Shown piece after piece: positions 41,072-50,182 of a stretch of 52,327 nucleotides of DNA; positions within the stretch are counted from its first letter, which is position 1, and the number at the start of each line of letters is the position of its first letter. The notes under the pieces were generated by a model. The model saw only the letters and a list, made by a program, of their open reading frames with translations, did no database searches and was not told the DNA's origin. Both the position numbers and the translations under genes were made by a program. Source of the DNA: Acidobacteriota bacterium (GTDB lineage: Bacteria > Actinomycetota > Acidimicrobiia > ATN3); the NCBI GenBank assembly GCA_003577105.1, contig QEUQ01000012.1:1-52327 (forward strand), read 5' to 3'.

Positions 41072-42244
41072 CTATGTGTGTGTTTCGCCCACCACATATG
41101 GCTGGACTGCCTCGCGGACTTGACTTGAGTCGGCCATCGATCCGTGCATTGCGCCAGTCGGGTCGGCCCCGCTGAAGGTACGGCTCGGACACGCCGGGGG
41201 GTCTCCTCCGTAGACCTTGAACTCGGCAATCAAGCGGTTGTCCGCCGGAGAAATCAGGCGGATCCGAGTCCATTTTCTGACCCGCCTGAGGTCGGCCCGT
41301 TTGTTGGTGTCGTCAAAGTACCAAGCTCCCGGGCATCGCTGAACAAGATCGTTGCCGTAGTCAAGACATGCGACGATCTGCAGGTGACGACGCAGCCGAG
41401 GCTCCCAGCCGAGCTGGGTGAACGCGTTGTATCGGTAGTACTCGTCGGGCTGAGGCGCAGAGGCAAACGCAAGTACCGGATGGTAGTCAGTGTCGTCCCG
41501 GTATCCACTTGTGCCCGGTACCGTTTGGCCCACACATGCGGCAGCAACGCCCGTCTCCATTTCATTTTCGTTTTCGAGGAGCAACTTCTTTTCGATGAGA
41601 ATGCGCGGCACGGCCTCCTCCAAAATTCCAAACGCACTTGCGAATGAGGCGTCGCTGAGGCCAATAGCCCCTAGTAGCGAAGTCTTCGTTGTGATCTCCG
41701 CTCCGGCCAGGTTCGTATCCGTAAGCATCGCTCGTTCTAGGTAGGCGTCGTCGAGCTTTGCCTCACTCAGGTCGGCTTTCTCGAGATTGATCTTGTAGGC
41801 GTGCGTGCCACGGAAATTCGCGCCGCGCAGCAGTGCCCGGGCCATGGTGGCTCCAGTCAGGTTTGCCCCGGCTAGATTGGCGCCTTCTAAGTTGGCATCG
41901 GTCAGATCGGCATTCTGAAGACTCGCGCGGCTCATGTCGGCGCCAGAGAGATCGGCGCCTACCAGCTTCGCTCCAGAGAAGACGGCTTCGGTCAGATTGG
42001 ATCCGGAGAAGTCTCGTCGATTCAGTACATGACCAGCAAAGTTCCGCCCAGAAAGGTCCTTACCGCTTAGATCCCGGGTGTCGATCCACCAGAGCGCGGC
42101 CGCTGCTATCGAAGTCAAGACACAGGCCGCAACGACAGCGCGAAACAAGTTGCGGGCAGCTCGTGGTCTTGCCCGGCGTGGCTCCGCAGGGTCGGCGAAC
42201 TCCGGCGAATCCTCGCGGCGCTGCGCGCAGTCTCGCTGCCTCAC
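41072..42244 (-). CDS. Membrane-anchored pentapeptide-repeat protein
   Basis: A 390-residue protein. A single membrane anchor (FRAVVAACVLTSIAAAALWWI, about residues 34-54) is followed by some 26 pentapeptide repeats of the A(D/N)LxG form (about residues 57-190, for example GADLSGADMSRASLQNADLTDANLEGANL), which make a right-handed quadrilateral helix. A C-terminal domain with four spaced cysteines (AACVGQ, VACLDY, QRCPGAW, PPACPS) lies outside the cell membrane. Function unknown. Confidence 0.85.
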   Translation of the reverse strand: MRQRDCAQRREDSPEFADPAEPRRARPRAARNLFRAVVAACVLTSIAAAALWWIDTRDLSGKDLSGRNFAGHVLNRRDFSGSNLTEAVFSGAKLVGADLSGADMSRASLQNADLTDANLEGANLAGANLTGATMARALLRGANFRGTHAYKINLEKADLSEAKLDDAYLERAMLTDTNLAGAEITTKTSLLGAIGLSDASFASAFGILEEAVPRILIEKKLLLENENEMETGVAAACVGQTVPGTSGYRDDTDYHPVLAFASAPQPDEYYRYNAFTQLGWEPRLRRHLQIVACLDYGNDLVQRCPGAWYFDDTNKRADLRRVRKWTRIRLISPADNRLIAEFKVYGGDPPACPSRTFSGADPTGAMHGSMADSSQVREAVQPYVVGETHT

Positions 42245-42392
42245 AAGGCTCTCCTGTCATCCGAGTCTCGACAAGACTACGAAAAGGCCGCTATCAAGGG
42301 CCGTGATTACGGAGCCCAAACCCGTCTGCTGCCGAGAGAAACTAACGCTTCATGCAGGTCGCTGGTGCACCGATACATAATGAGCTTCGCCT

Positions 42393-43196
42393 GTGGGCGG
42401 ATCCGAACTTCGGGAGGCTCTCTTGCTGCTCGCACAGAACGCAGATAGAGCGGAAGTCGCGAACAGAGCGACGGGAATCCGCATTTCAAGCGGTTTCCTC
42501 TTGCTTTTCTTGTGCGTTCTCTCGATCGCCGGATTGGCTCTCTACTTGCGGGCACGCAAGAGGGGGAAGGCCTATGCAGCAGCCAACTGGCTCTACTTCT
42601 TGACCTACGGAACCCTCGCGTTCCAAGTCGTGCACACGGTTGAGCACTTGATCCAAACCGGATATTGGATTCGCTTTCCCTATAACAATCCGTGGTTGTC
42701 GCCGTGGGCAGACGCTGCCGCTCGAGGTCTTGCGGTGATGGGCGATTCGAGTGCGAGGCTTCAAACCGGCAATGAGTTACTCCACCTCGCAGGTAACGGC
42801 GTCTTCTTCTTCGGCTTAGTCGCGATGTTTATCTCGCTGCGAGATGCCGGTGCGCGTGGCAACAAGATGTGGGGCGCGTGGTGGGCATTGATTCTCGAAG
42901 GTATCCATTTCGGTGAGCACATCGTGTTGACCACAACGTGGTACACGATCGGCAAGCCTTATGGCCTCTCGGTTCTCTTCGGGTGGGCGTACACGCTTCC
43001 GGAGCCGTGGCCGCCCGCGGTTCGCATCTGGTGGCACTTCATGTTCAACCTGATGCCCATGGTCTGTGCTCTGGTCGCGCTCCGCGAGATGTACAAGTTC
43101 AAGGTCTTTGCGCCACTCGACAAGGGCGCGGGGGAAGAGGCCGGGGAAGAGGTGGGAGACGAGAAGGCAGCCCCAGAGCCTGCGCCTGCCACCTGA
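42393..43196 (+). CDS. Histidine-rich multi-helix membrane protein, unknown
   Basis: A 267-residue protein with five or six membrane helices, starting at GTG 42393. Histidines lie inside or at the edge of helices in a regular way: QVVHTVEHLIQTGYW, ELLHLAGNGVFFF, ILEGIHFGEHIVLTT and IWWHFMFNLMPM. Such H-x3-H and H-x4-EH spacing suggests bound metal or heme. The C-terminal tail is charged (EEAGEEVGDEKAAPEPAP). The family is not one I can name with confidence. Convergent with the CRTAC1-like gene. Confidence 0.65.
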   Translation: MGGSELREALLLLAQNADRAEVANRATGIRISSGFLLLFLCVLSIAGLALYLRARKRGKAYAAANWLYFLTYGTLAFQVVHTVEHLIQTGYWIRFPYNNPWLSPWADAAARGLAVMGDSSARLQTGNELLHLAGNGVFFFGLVAMFISLRDAGARGNKMWGAWWALILEGIHFGEHIVLTTTWYTIGKPYGLSVLFGWAYTLPEPWPPAVRIWWHFMFNLMPMVCALVALREMYKFKVFAPLDKGAGEEAGEEVGDEKAAPEPAPAT

Positions 43197-43202
43197 CATA
43201 TC

Positions 43203-43226
43203 ACCAAGGTTGCCTCTGGCCTTGGT
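43203..43226. terminator. Bidirectional hairpin between convergent genes
   Basis: ACCAAGG and CCTTGGT form a 7-bp stem with a 10-base loop in the 33-base gap between two convergent genes. T runs are weak, so the strength is uncertain. Confidence 0.5.
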
Positions 43227-43229
43227 TGC

Positions 43230-44945
43230 TTAGCCGGCAAGTGCCAGGCAGTCGGATTCCTTTGGTTCGATGGTTGTGTTGAGAGCAACATCATTGAGAA
43301 CCTGCCTGCAGCCCGACGTCGGCCACTCGATTGCAACCTCAGCGACAGGGGCGTTGGATTTGCCCAGGCCAAAGTGAAGTCCCTTTTCGCTCTGCCCGAG
43401 GAATTGCGAACCACCCAAGACTTCTCGGTATTGCGCTGCGTCGCCCTTGCCGGCCGTTACCGTCACGACCGCTCCGATACCGTCATGGTTTGATCTCGAC
43501 CCAATCGGCTTCACGGCAAGCCACCGATTGCCCGGCTCCGCTGCGAGATTCCTGAAGATCCTCAGCCGCCCCGAATTCTCGGCTACGACTATGTCTTCAA
43601 AGCCGTCCTTGTCTAGGTCCAGTGTTGCCAGGCCCTTGCCTTTGCGTGTTGGGGCGACACCGGCTTCGGCCGCGACGTCTTTGAACTTGGCTTTGCCGTC
43701 ATTGCGCCAGAGGCGGGTGGTGTCTCCGTGGAAGCGGTCGGCCCCCATCCCCTGATATGGCCAGAACTGCCCTGCTGTCTGGGCAATATCGACGACGCCA
43801 CGGTTTTGATAGTCAAGTGGCATCGATCCCCACCCCCATGCGCCGTCTCGTACGCCCGCACGATCGGTCCAATCGCTAAAGACCCGCCCGCCCTCATTTC
43901 TATATAGGCGATTGCCGCTCTCTCCCCAGAGCGCGCAGAACTCTCTGTCGAGAATCCGATCGCCACATGCGGACCCTGTCTGATAAATGGAAGAAACAAA
44001 GATGTCGGGGCGACCGTCACCGTCGTAATCCGCGATTGCCACACCCATGCCGTTTTCGTCGGAGTCGACCTTCGCCTCGTGGGTGGCATCGGTGAATGTG
44101 CCGTCTCCGTTGTTCCAAAGCAGTTGCCCGCGGTTGAAATCCGCGCCGATGTAGATGTCTTGATATCCGTCACGGTCCAGATCGGTAAAGACAGGGGAGA
44201 ACGCGAAATGGCCGGCGAGCCACCCTCCAGTCGTTGAGATCGTGATACCAGCCTGCTCAGTTCGATCTTCGAAATGACCCGGGTTCGCCTTACCAAGATT
44301 TCTCAAGAGCCTCGCGTTTGAGGGCGCACCCGGATAGATGGCGTCATATCGCCACTCGCCGGTCAAGATGTCGAGGAAGCCGTCGCGGTCGTAGTCACCC
44401 ACCGCAATGCCAAATCCATAGACACTCTCTTCTTCTCTCGGATGCGCGAAGCCACGTTGAACTCCGACCTCTGTCAGCTTCCCGTGGCAATCATTGGCGA
44501 ATAGGTAGTTCCGCTTGTCATGAAGGGCGGTGATGATCAGATCTGGACAGCCCTTGTTGTCGAGATCGGCCCATGCGGCGCCGTTCGATCGGGCCAGTGC
44601 CGGACCGTCAAGCAGCCCAGCTTCTTTGCTTCGGTCTTCAAAGGTTCCATCGCCTCTGTTTCGGTAAAGGATCGGGTAGTCGTTCAACCTAGTGACGAGT
44701 AGGTCGGTGTTTCCATCGCCGTCGTAGTCGCCCGCTGCTACGCCGCCCGCCATGAAGTCCGGTCCGCAAATGACCGGGTCAAAGCAGTCGTAGCCCTTGA
44801 ATTGCGTGTAGTTGATGCCAGTGCGCTCTGTGATCTCTTCAAAGCTCTCGCCCGGAGGGGCATCTGAGGGGGTGCATGCGAAGGAGCCGAGGGCGACAAG
44901 CGCCGTGAGCGCGACAAGAGCGCGGCACGCCAGAAATCGCTTCAC
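43230..44945 (-). CDS. CRTAC1-like FG-GAP/ASPIC exported protein
   Basis: A 571-residue exported protein. GTG 44945 is preferred (AAGGAG 9 bases upstream, then MKRFLACRALVALTALVALGSFAC as signal); ATGs at 44954 and 44978 are also in frame. The body has repeated FG-GAP/VCBS calcium-binding loops of the form D-x-D-x-D-G-x-x-D (DYDGDGNTD, DYDRDGFLD, DLDRDGYQD, DYDGDGRPD, DLDKDGFED), giving a beta-propeller. The last 100 residues form an ASPIC/UnbV-type domain (NRWLAVKPIGSRSNHDGIGAVVTV ... LGGSQFLGQSEKGLHFGLG). Known relatives are extracellular, some with adhesion roles. Confidence 0.88.
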   Translation of the reverse strand: MKRFLACRALVALTALVALGSFACTPSDAPPGESFEEITERTGINYTQFKGYDCFDPVICGPDFMAGGVAAGDYDGDGNTDLLVTRLNDYPILYRNRGDGTFEDRSKEAGLLDGPALARSNGAAWADLDNKGCPDLIITALHDKRNYLFANDCHGKLTEVGVQRGFAHPREEESVYGFGIAVGDYDRDGFLDILTGEWRYDAIYPGAPSNARLLRNLGKANPGHFEDRTEQAGITISTTGGWLAGHFAFSPVFTDLDRDGYQDIYIGADFNRGQLLWNNGDGTFTDATHEAKVDSDENGMGVAIADYDGDGRPDIFVSSIYQTGSACGDRILDREFCALWGESGNRLYRNEGGRVFSDWTDRAGVRDGAWGWGSMPLDYQNRGVVDIAQTAGQFWPYQGMGADRFHGDTTRLWRNDGKAKFKDVAAEAGVAPTRKGKGLATLDLDKDGFEDIVVAENSGRLRIFRNLAAEPGNRWLAVKPIGSRSNHDGIGAVVTVTAGKGDAAQYREVLGGSQFLGQSEKGLHFGLGKSNAPVAEVAIEWPTSGCRQVLNDVALNTTIEPKESDCLALAG

Positions 44946-45116
44946 GGCTCCCATCTCCTTTCGGCTCTTCAGTCCCATGAGTATCTACGCGCCAGTGTGA
45001 CAAGTGGATCCGGTCGGTTTGATTTGCCTCACAAGCGCAGGTGAGCAGTCTCGAAGTAGCGAATGGCGGTGGTACCATCGGCGCACTTCGTCATGGATCG
45101 CTATTGGAGGAGCATC

Positions 45117-45512
45117 ATGCTTGGCTGGATCGCAAACATCGAAGAACTCACGGTGAACAATCCGAACTTTCGAACCGTCGAGCACACCGGCACCCATGCC
45201 CAGCTGACCCTCATGTCGATTCCTCCCGGTAGCGAGATCGGTTGGGAAGTCCACCACGACATCGACCAATTCCTCCGTCTCGAGCAGGGCAAGGCGCGGG
45301 TTGAGTTCGGCTCCTCTGCCGAGGGGGTAGATGAGACTCATGATGTCGAAGATGACTGGGCGATCATTGTCCCAGCGGGCGTCTGGCACAACGTTGTGAA
45401 CACCGGTGATGTAGACATCAAGCTCTACTCGATCTACTCACCGCCAGAGCACCCAGCCGGGACTGTTCACGCGACGAAGGCCGACGCGGACGCCGACGAG
45501 CACCACCACTGA
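45117..45512 (+). CDS. Cupin-domain protein
   Basis: A 131-residue protein with one cupin barrel: motif 1 IGWEVHHDIDQFLRLEQGKARVEFG (two His and Glu-like residues for metal) and motif 2 WAIIVPAGVWHNVVNTGDVDIKLY (last His). ATG 45117 is chosen because GGAGG stands 6 bases upstream. The C-terminal tail (DADADEHHH) is natural. It resembles mannose-6-phosphate isomerase-like small cupins of unknown reaction. The ATP-grasp gene follows after 26 bases. Confidence 0.85.
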   Translation: MLGWIANIEELTVNNPNFRTVEHTGTHAQLTLMSIPPGSEIGWEVHHDIDQFLRLEQGKARVEFGSSAEGVDETHDVEDDWAIIVPAGVWHNVVNTGDVDIKLYSIYSPPEHPAGTVHATKADADADEHHH

Positions 45513-45538
45513 AGAGCCCGGCAGGCCAATCTTTCGAA

Positions 45539-46498
45539 TTGGTCAGTCGCGTCGCGCTAGTTAGCGCGCGGGATTTCTTTGATCTAGACGAAGATCTCCC
45601 GCTGGTTCAATTGGCCCTTGAAGCCAGGGGAATCGGCGCTGTCATCGTTGACTGGCATGACCGCGCGTTTGAATGGGGGAGTGTCGAACTTGCTGTTGTG
45701 AGATCGACATGGGACTACACATCCCGATTGGATGAGTTCATTGCCTGGGCCGAGCGAGTCGCATCGGCCACGGTGCTCTGCAATCCGGTCGAGATTCTCA
45801 GGTGGAACACTCACAAGCGGTACTTGATTGACCTGGCCTCAGCCGGCTTGCCGGTGGTGCCGACGGAGCTGATTGAGCCTGAGCCTGGTGTGGCGCCCAC
45901 CGTTTCCTTCATCGCCGCGAAGTTGAGTGCCGCTCTCAATCGCTTCGACGACGAACAGGCGGCACCTGAAATCGTCGTGAAGCCGGCAGTCTCGGCCGGC
46001 GCACGAGACACCGAGCGCTATGCGTTAAGCGCACTCGACCTAGCCTGTGAGCACGTCAACGCACTGCTCGCCGCCGGACGAAGTGTCTTGGTCCAGCCTT
46101 ATGTCAGAAGTGTCGACTCCGGAGGCGAGACGGGCCTGGTCTTTGCAGGGGACGCTTACTCGCACGCGTTCCGCAAGGACGCGCTGTTGGGCACTGGCTC
46201 GCAATTTGTCGCGGGCCACTACCGTGAAGAGACGATCTCGGCAGTCGAGGCATCGGCTGATCAGCTCAAAGCGGCAGACGCGATTCTCGATTCAGTTGCC
46301 GATTGCGTTCCCGGAAGGTCACGCCGCGATCTTCTGTACGCGAGAGTCGATTTTGCGACGAGTGCCAATGGCACTCCGCTGCTCATGGAGTTGGAGCTGA
46401 CGGAACCATCGCTGTTTTGTGCGTACTCACCCGGTTCTGCCGATCGGTTCGCCGACGCGATTGCCGGCGCCCTTGGCCGGTCAGAGGGTCAATGCTGA
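45539..46498 (+). CDS. ATP-grasp ligase, RimK/DcsG-like
   Basis: A 319-residue ATP-grasp protein. LAVVRSTWDYTSRLDEF is the signature of a group that includes the cycloserine-pathway ligase DcsG; NTHKRYLIDLASAGLPVVPT is the first lid region, EIVVKPAVSAGARDT the ATP-binding strand and lysine, and LLYARVDFATSANGTPLLMELELTEPSLF the metal-binding end (D, E, E). It would join a carboxylate to an amine using ATP; substrates unknown. TTG start, 26 bases behind the cupin gene, so the two may act together. Confidence 0.8.
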   Translation: MVSRVALVSARDFFDLDEDLPLVQLALEARGIGAVIVDWHDRAFEWGSVELAVVRSTWDYTSRLDEFIAWAERVASATVLCNPVEILRWNTHKRYLIDLASAGLPVVPTELIEPEPGVAPTVSFIAAKLSAALNRFDDEQAAPEIVVKPAVSAGARDTERYALSALDLACEHVNALLAAGRSVLVQPYVRSVDSGGETGLVFAGDAYSHAFRKDALLGTGSQFVAGHYREETISAVEASADQLKAADAILDSVADCVPGRSRRDLLYARVDFATSANGTPLLMELELTEPSLFCAYSPGSADRFADAIAGALGRSEGQC

Positions 46499-46506
46499 TT
46501 CACTGA

Positions 46507-47577
46507 TCAGGATCCGACGGCCCCTTCGATCGCCTGCCCCATGACCTCGAGGCCTCGTTCGGTGACCTTATCTCTCCAAACCGGATCGTCAACGAAGAAT
46601 GCGGCGCGCATCTGCTCGCCGATCTCCTTTCCCTTCTCAGACCGACGATCGCCGTACTGCTCGAGCCAGTTGTCCGCTCGGATCGCGCCTAGTACCTCGA
46701 GGGGGTCGCGAGTTCCGAACTCGAGAACTATTGAGACGGTTTGAGCCCAGTTGACAGTCTCGTCGAAGCCAAGTCCTACAAGTCCACACGTTATGGGGTC
46801 CGCCGACTCCGGGCGGGCTGAGCGCATGATCCCTCCCCACCACTGCGATGCCAGATCGCTGGCATCTTCATCGACGTTGGCTGTTTGCATGACGCTTCCA
46901 AAGCCGGGGGGGCCAATCCCGGTATGAAAATCGACATTGATCGCGAGCGATGCTTTCCCCAGTTCCTGTCGCCAGACCGAGGTGAGAACTTCGTTTGACC
47001 ACGTAGGCGCAGCGCCTCCGTACTGGAGCCCTTCGGGGTGAATGTACTGACCCCCGACCGACGCGCGGTACGCGGCAATCGGCCCCTCGGCACTGGCGTA
47101 TTCGGTAATCGCGTCGGTCCACGCTTGGCTGTCATCGAGTTCGGCGGGATTCAGGACATCGAAGAGCGCCTCGTATGCGTCATTGTCGGGGTATGGGCCG
47201 GCGTGATCGACAAAGTTCCTGTTTACGTCGATGTTGTTGTGGTCGACTCGCCTGTCCCAGGCAAACCCAAATGGATTGATCCCGTGTACAAGGATCACGC
47301 CGACTCCCTTGGGCAGTTCGGTGAAGAGCCCTTCTCGCATGGCAATGCGCTGCAGACCCGAACCGCAGCGACCCTCGACTCCGTGGGTCCCCGAGCCGAT
47401 GACGACGACTGCCGCAGCGTCTTGGCTACCGAAACGGGCGACGTCGATGGCGAGTTCCTCGCCACTGGGGTCGTCAAGGGGATGTGCGTGGCTTGTTATC
47501 TGAGCACCGGCGGCCTCTGCTTCAGAGATAAAGCCTTGCCGAGCCGTGGCATAGGTAGCCGGAAAGTAATCGGTCAT
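46507..47577 (-). CDS. DUF2817 (M14-like zinc carboxypeptidase fold) protein
   Basis: A 356-residue protein of the DUF2817 group, related to M14 metallopeptidases. VVVIGSGTHGVEGRCGSGLQ holds the zinc ligands H65 and E68; ILVHGINPFGFAWDRRVDHNNIDVNRNFVDH is the substrate-binding Arg/Asn block, NVDFHTGIGPPGFGSV the third ligand His, and IVLEFGT the catalytic Glu. All key positions are in place. It probably hydrolyses an amide or peptide; the substrate is not known. Convergent with the ATP-grasp gene. Confidence 0.88.
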   Translation of the reverse strand: MTDYFPATYATARQGFISEAEAAGAQITSHAHPLDDPSGEELAIDVARFGSQDAAAVVVIGSGTHGVEGRCGSGLQRIAMREGLFTELPKGVGVILVHGINPFGFAWDRRVDHNNIDVNRNFVDHAGPYPDNDAYEALFDVLNPAELDDSQAWTDAITEYASAEGPIAAYRASVGGQYIHPEGLQYGGAAPTWSNEVLTSVWRQELGKASLAINVDFHTGIGPPGFGSVMQTANVDEDASDLASQWWGGIMRSARPESADPITCGLVGLGFDETVNWAQTVSIVLEFGTRDPLEVLGAIRADNWLEQYGDRRSEKGKEIGEQMRAAFFVDDPVWRDKVTERGLEVMGQAIEGAVGS

Positions 47578-47625
47578 CGCAGAGTTCGCTTTGATCCGTG
47601 CAAGCTGCTCACGTCTGCACCCACG

Positions 47626-48513
47626 TCATGTCAACAGTCCGGCCAGCGTTCGCCACTCATCGACGGGCAGCTCCATGTCAGCTCTCAGAACCTGAATGCA
47701 CACATGGTCGGCACCCGCCTCGTAGTGCTCGTTGACGCGTGCCGCGATCTGCTCGGCATCTCCCCAGGCAACGATCGAATCGACTAGGCGGTCGCTGGCA
47801 CTGGACGGGTCTTCCCAATCCGAGTCGTCAAACCCGAGAGTTTTCAGGTTCCTCATATAGTTCGGTGCTCTTAGATAGACAGTAAGCATGGTGCGAGCAA
47901 TGCCGCGGGCGGTCTCGGGATCGGTCTCGAGTACGACCATCTGCTCCGGAGCCAGTAACGCCTCGTCTCCCATGATCTTGCGGGCCCTCTCGGTGTGCTC
48001 GGGAGTGGTCAGGTACGGGTGTGCGCCGCTTGCCCTCTCGGCGGCGAGCTCGAGCATCTTGGGTCCGAGCGCCGCAAGTACCCGCCCAGGGTCGCCTGTG
48101 GGCCCGGTTGCCATGAACATCGCTGAATCCATCGAATCGAGGTAGTTCCGCATGTAGCTGTACGGCTTCGAGTAGTCGTGCTTTCGAAGGTGTTGAACAA
48201 GGTGATGGTGGCTAACGCCGATCCCGAGGAGAAATCGATCGGGGTAGGCCTCTGCCAGAGTCTTCTGGCACGCCGCCATGGTCATGGGATCACGAGCGTA
48301 GATGTTGGCAATTCCGGTCGCAATCTTCAGATTTTCAGTCGCTCCAAGCATGGTGGCAGCGGCGACAAACGGGTCACGCCCAACGGCCTCGGGTACCCAC
48401 ACGGTCGAATAGCCCATCTCCTCGACTTGCCTGCAAGCTGCTTGCACTTCAGAAGTCGGATGCGCGTCAAACGCCCCCGACCAAATACCGATCTTGCCGA
48501 TCTCGACTGTCAT
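47626..48513 (-). CDS. F420-dependent LLM-class oxidoreductase (TIGR03620-like)
   Basis: A 295-residue luciferase-fold enzyme: VEIGKIGIWSGAFDAHPTSEVQAACRQVEEMGYSTVWVPEAVGRDPFVAAATMLGATENLKIATGIANIY has the barrel start and the F420-binding loop typical of the actinobacterial class. The middle (LLGIGVSHHHLVQHLRKHDYSKPYSYMRNYLDSMD) and the end (GADHVCIQVL) also fit. Such enzymes transfer hydride between F420 and organic substrates; the exact substrate is unknown. The ABM-type gene lies 21 bases upstream on the same strand, so they probably form an operon. Confidence 0.9.
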   Translation of the reverse strand: MTVEIGKIGIWSGAFDAHPTSEVQAACRQVEEMGYSTVWVPEAVGRDPFVAAATMLGATENLKIATGIANIYARDPMTMAACQKTLAEAYPDRFLLGIGVSHHHLVQHLRKHDYSKPYSYMRNYLDSMDSAMFMATGPTGDPGRVLAALGPKMLELAAERASGAHPYLTTPEHTERARKIMGDEALLAPEQMVVLETDPETARGIARTMLTVYLRAPNYMRNLKTLGFDDSDWEDPSSASDRLVDSIVAWGDAEQIAARVNEHYEAGADHVCIQVLRADMELPVDEWRTLAGLLT

Positions 48514-48534
48514 CTGGTGCTTCCTTGGCCAGAA

Positions 48535-48888
48535 CTAGCGGACGAAGCCGCCGAGAGTGCCAAACCACTCCGCGCCCATGCTGGCCATGCGCTGGCGGTA
48601 CTCGTCAGACGGCTCGCCAAACGCGGTCGCCTTGACGACTTGGACGGCAGAGATCATTTTGGGAAGCAGTGGCATGACGTTGGCTCCGTGAACCGCGGCA
48701 GCGTCAGAATCGAGGTAGCGTTCGAAGACGTGAACCATCGATTCGTCTTCACTGATGAACCACTCGTAGCCAAGCGTGCCTTCTTCTTTCTCGGCCGACT
48801 CGACCATCTCGGCCATGACGCTCTTGATCGTCTCGAGTTGCCCATCATTCACTTTGAGTTCGAGGTGCAACGCAACTTGCTTGTCCAT
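48535..48888 (-). CDS. ABM-domain (quinol monooxygenase-like) protein
   Basis: A 117-residue dimeric alpha/beta-barrel protein from ATG 48888. MDKQVALHLELKVNDGQLETIKSVMAEMVESAEKEEGTLGYEWFISEDESMVHVFERYLDSDAAAVHG shows the ABM order: strand, helix, EGTLGYEW, then VFERYLDSDAAAVH. Some relatives (YgiN) oxidise quinols without cofactor; others are of unknown role. The longer in-frame start at 48960 has no family support. Upstream of and probably co-transcribed with the LLM oxidoreductase gene. Confidence 0.88.
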   Translation of the reverse strand: MDKQVALHLELKVNDGQLETIKSVMAEMVESAEKEEGTLGYEWFISEDESMVHVFERYLDSDAAAVHGANVMPLLPKMISAVQVVKATAFGEPSDEYRQRMASMGAEWFGTLGGFVR

Positions 48889-49041
48889 GGGATATCGCTC
48901 CGTCAATTGGGTCTGGCGCTGAGGAGCAAACTTACCGCACGGGGTATGACAATTTCCCAATCGGTACCGAGAGTCAGAGGCTGAGCCATCGGTCTAGGCT
49001 CCTGGCCCTCGGCCGATCACGTTTTGATCACACTTCCAACG

Positions 49042-49983
49042 CTACTGGGGGGCCTGCTCCCCAATAGCTGACTTTGAAGTGAATCTCTCGCGACCTGCAA
49101 TACGCTCACGCCTATGGAGTGCTCGGGTCAGACGGAAGGCCTCAAGAGCCTCGCCGCCAATTTCGCCCTGGAGTGGAAATGGCTCTCTATGTTGAATGAG
49201 CGGATCTCGCCGGGGTCTGCGTTCGGGCCTCGTGTTGACGTAATCGCCTCTCCCACAGATCTCGACGGCGTCACCGGACTCAAAGTCGGGTATCAGCAAC
49301 GTGAAGATCCCCGTAGAGCGAAGGTTGCCAGCGCTCTTGAGCATGCCATCGCCGACATATTCCGGCCACTTGATCTCCCTTAATACGGCGTCTAACTGAA
49401 GAAATCCAGGCGGACCTCCGCGATGCGATACGTCTGGGATTCCGTCGGGGCTGACGGTAGCGAGGAAGGCTGTTTCTGCTCGAGCTATCAGGTCGGCAAA
49501 GGCGGGGTCGGCCAGGTCAATCGTCGTCCTCGACTCAGGGCCGAAGAATCGGTCATCGCCGATGATCGCTGAGGGGACAACATATTTGCGGCAGTTGGTA
49601 AATGCCTCAGAAGCTACGACCACAGTTGGTCTGTTGCCAGCGGGCACCTCGCCGTTGAAGCGGGCACGCCTTGCCGTCTGCATGCTGATCGCAAGTCCAC
49701 CAACTGGCCCAGGGGGCAGGGAGGCCTCCTCGCTCAGCTCAAACTCGGTTAGTTGAGGGGCGTCGTCAGTCGGGCCAAGCGCTCTAACGAGTGGGGGAGG
49801 CCCTGAGAGAACTCCGAATTCGAGGCGGCCAGAGTTCGGCGTCACAGCCATGACGATCAGGTCAGCTTCGCCCGCAAACTGAGTGACGGGGCCTACCCAG
49901 TCAGCTAGTCCGTCTGCGACCTCGACAGTACGCGCCTCCTCCTGAACTGCGCGTTGTCCTGCGTGGTACTTCAGCGGGGCCAT
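49042..49983 (-). CDS. Pyridoxamine-5'-phosphate-oxidase-like flavin protein
   Basis: A 313-residue protein from ATG 49983; the family usually starts with the YHAGQRAVQEEA motif seen at residues 5-16, so the longer start at 50055 is less likely. The first part forms one split barrel (LIVMAVTPNSGRLEFGVL), the second carries AFLATVSPDGIPDVSHRGGPPGFL and DGMLKSAGNLRSTGIFTLLIPDFESGDAVEICGRG, the flavin- or F420-binding region of PNPOx-like proteins. The reaction is unknown. Confidence 0.8.
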   Translation of the reverse strand: MAPLKYHAGQRAVQEEARTVEVADGLADWVGPVTQFAGEADLIVMAVTPNSGRLEFGVLSGPPPLVRALGPTDDAPQLTEFELSEEASLPPGPVGGLAISMQTARRARFNGEVPAGNRPTVVVASEAFTNCRKYVVPSAIIGDDRFFGPESRTTIDLADPAFADLIARAETAFLATVSPDGIPDVSHRGGPPGFLQLDAVLREIKWPEYVGDGMLKSAGNLRSTGIFTLLIPDFESGDAVEICGRGDYVNTRPERRPRRDPLIQHREPFPLQGEIGGEALEAFRLTRALHRRERIAGRERFTSKSAIGEQAPQ

Positions 49984-50182
49984 TGCCGGGACTCCCTGCG
50001 ATCGCACATGTTTGCGCTCCGTTCCCGGCCACATTGAGAAGTGGGATGTGGCCATCTTATATCTGGCATTGGCAGGTTTTCCGAGGGACCGAGCGCACTT
50101 CCGCTCTAACCCGTCACCGCGGATCGGCAGTTGCCAACAAGACCCCGCGGTTGGCCGTCAGGCGGGTTCGAAATATTCGATC

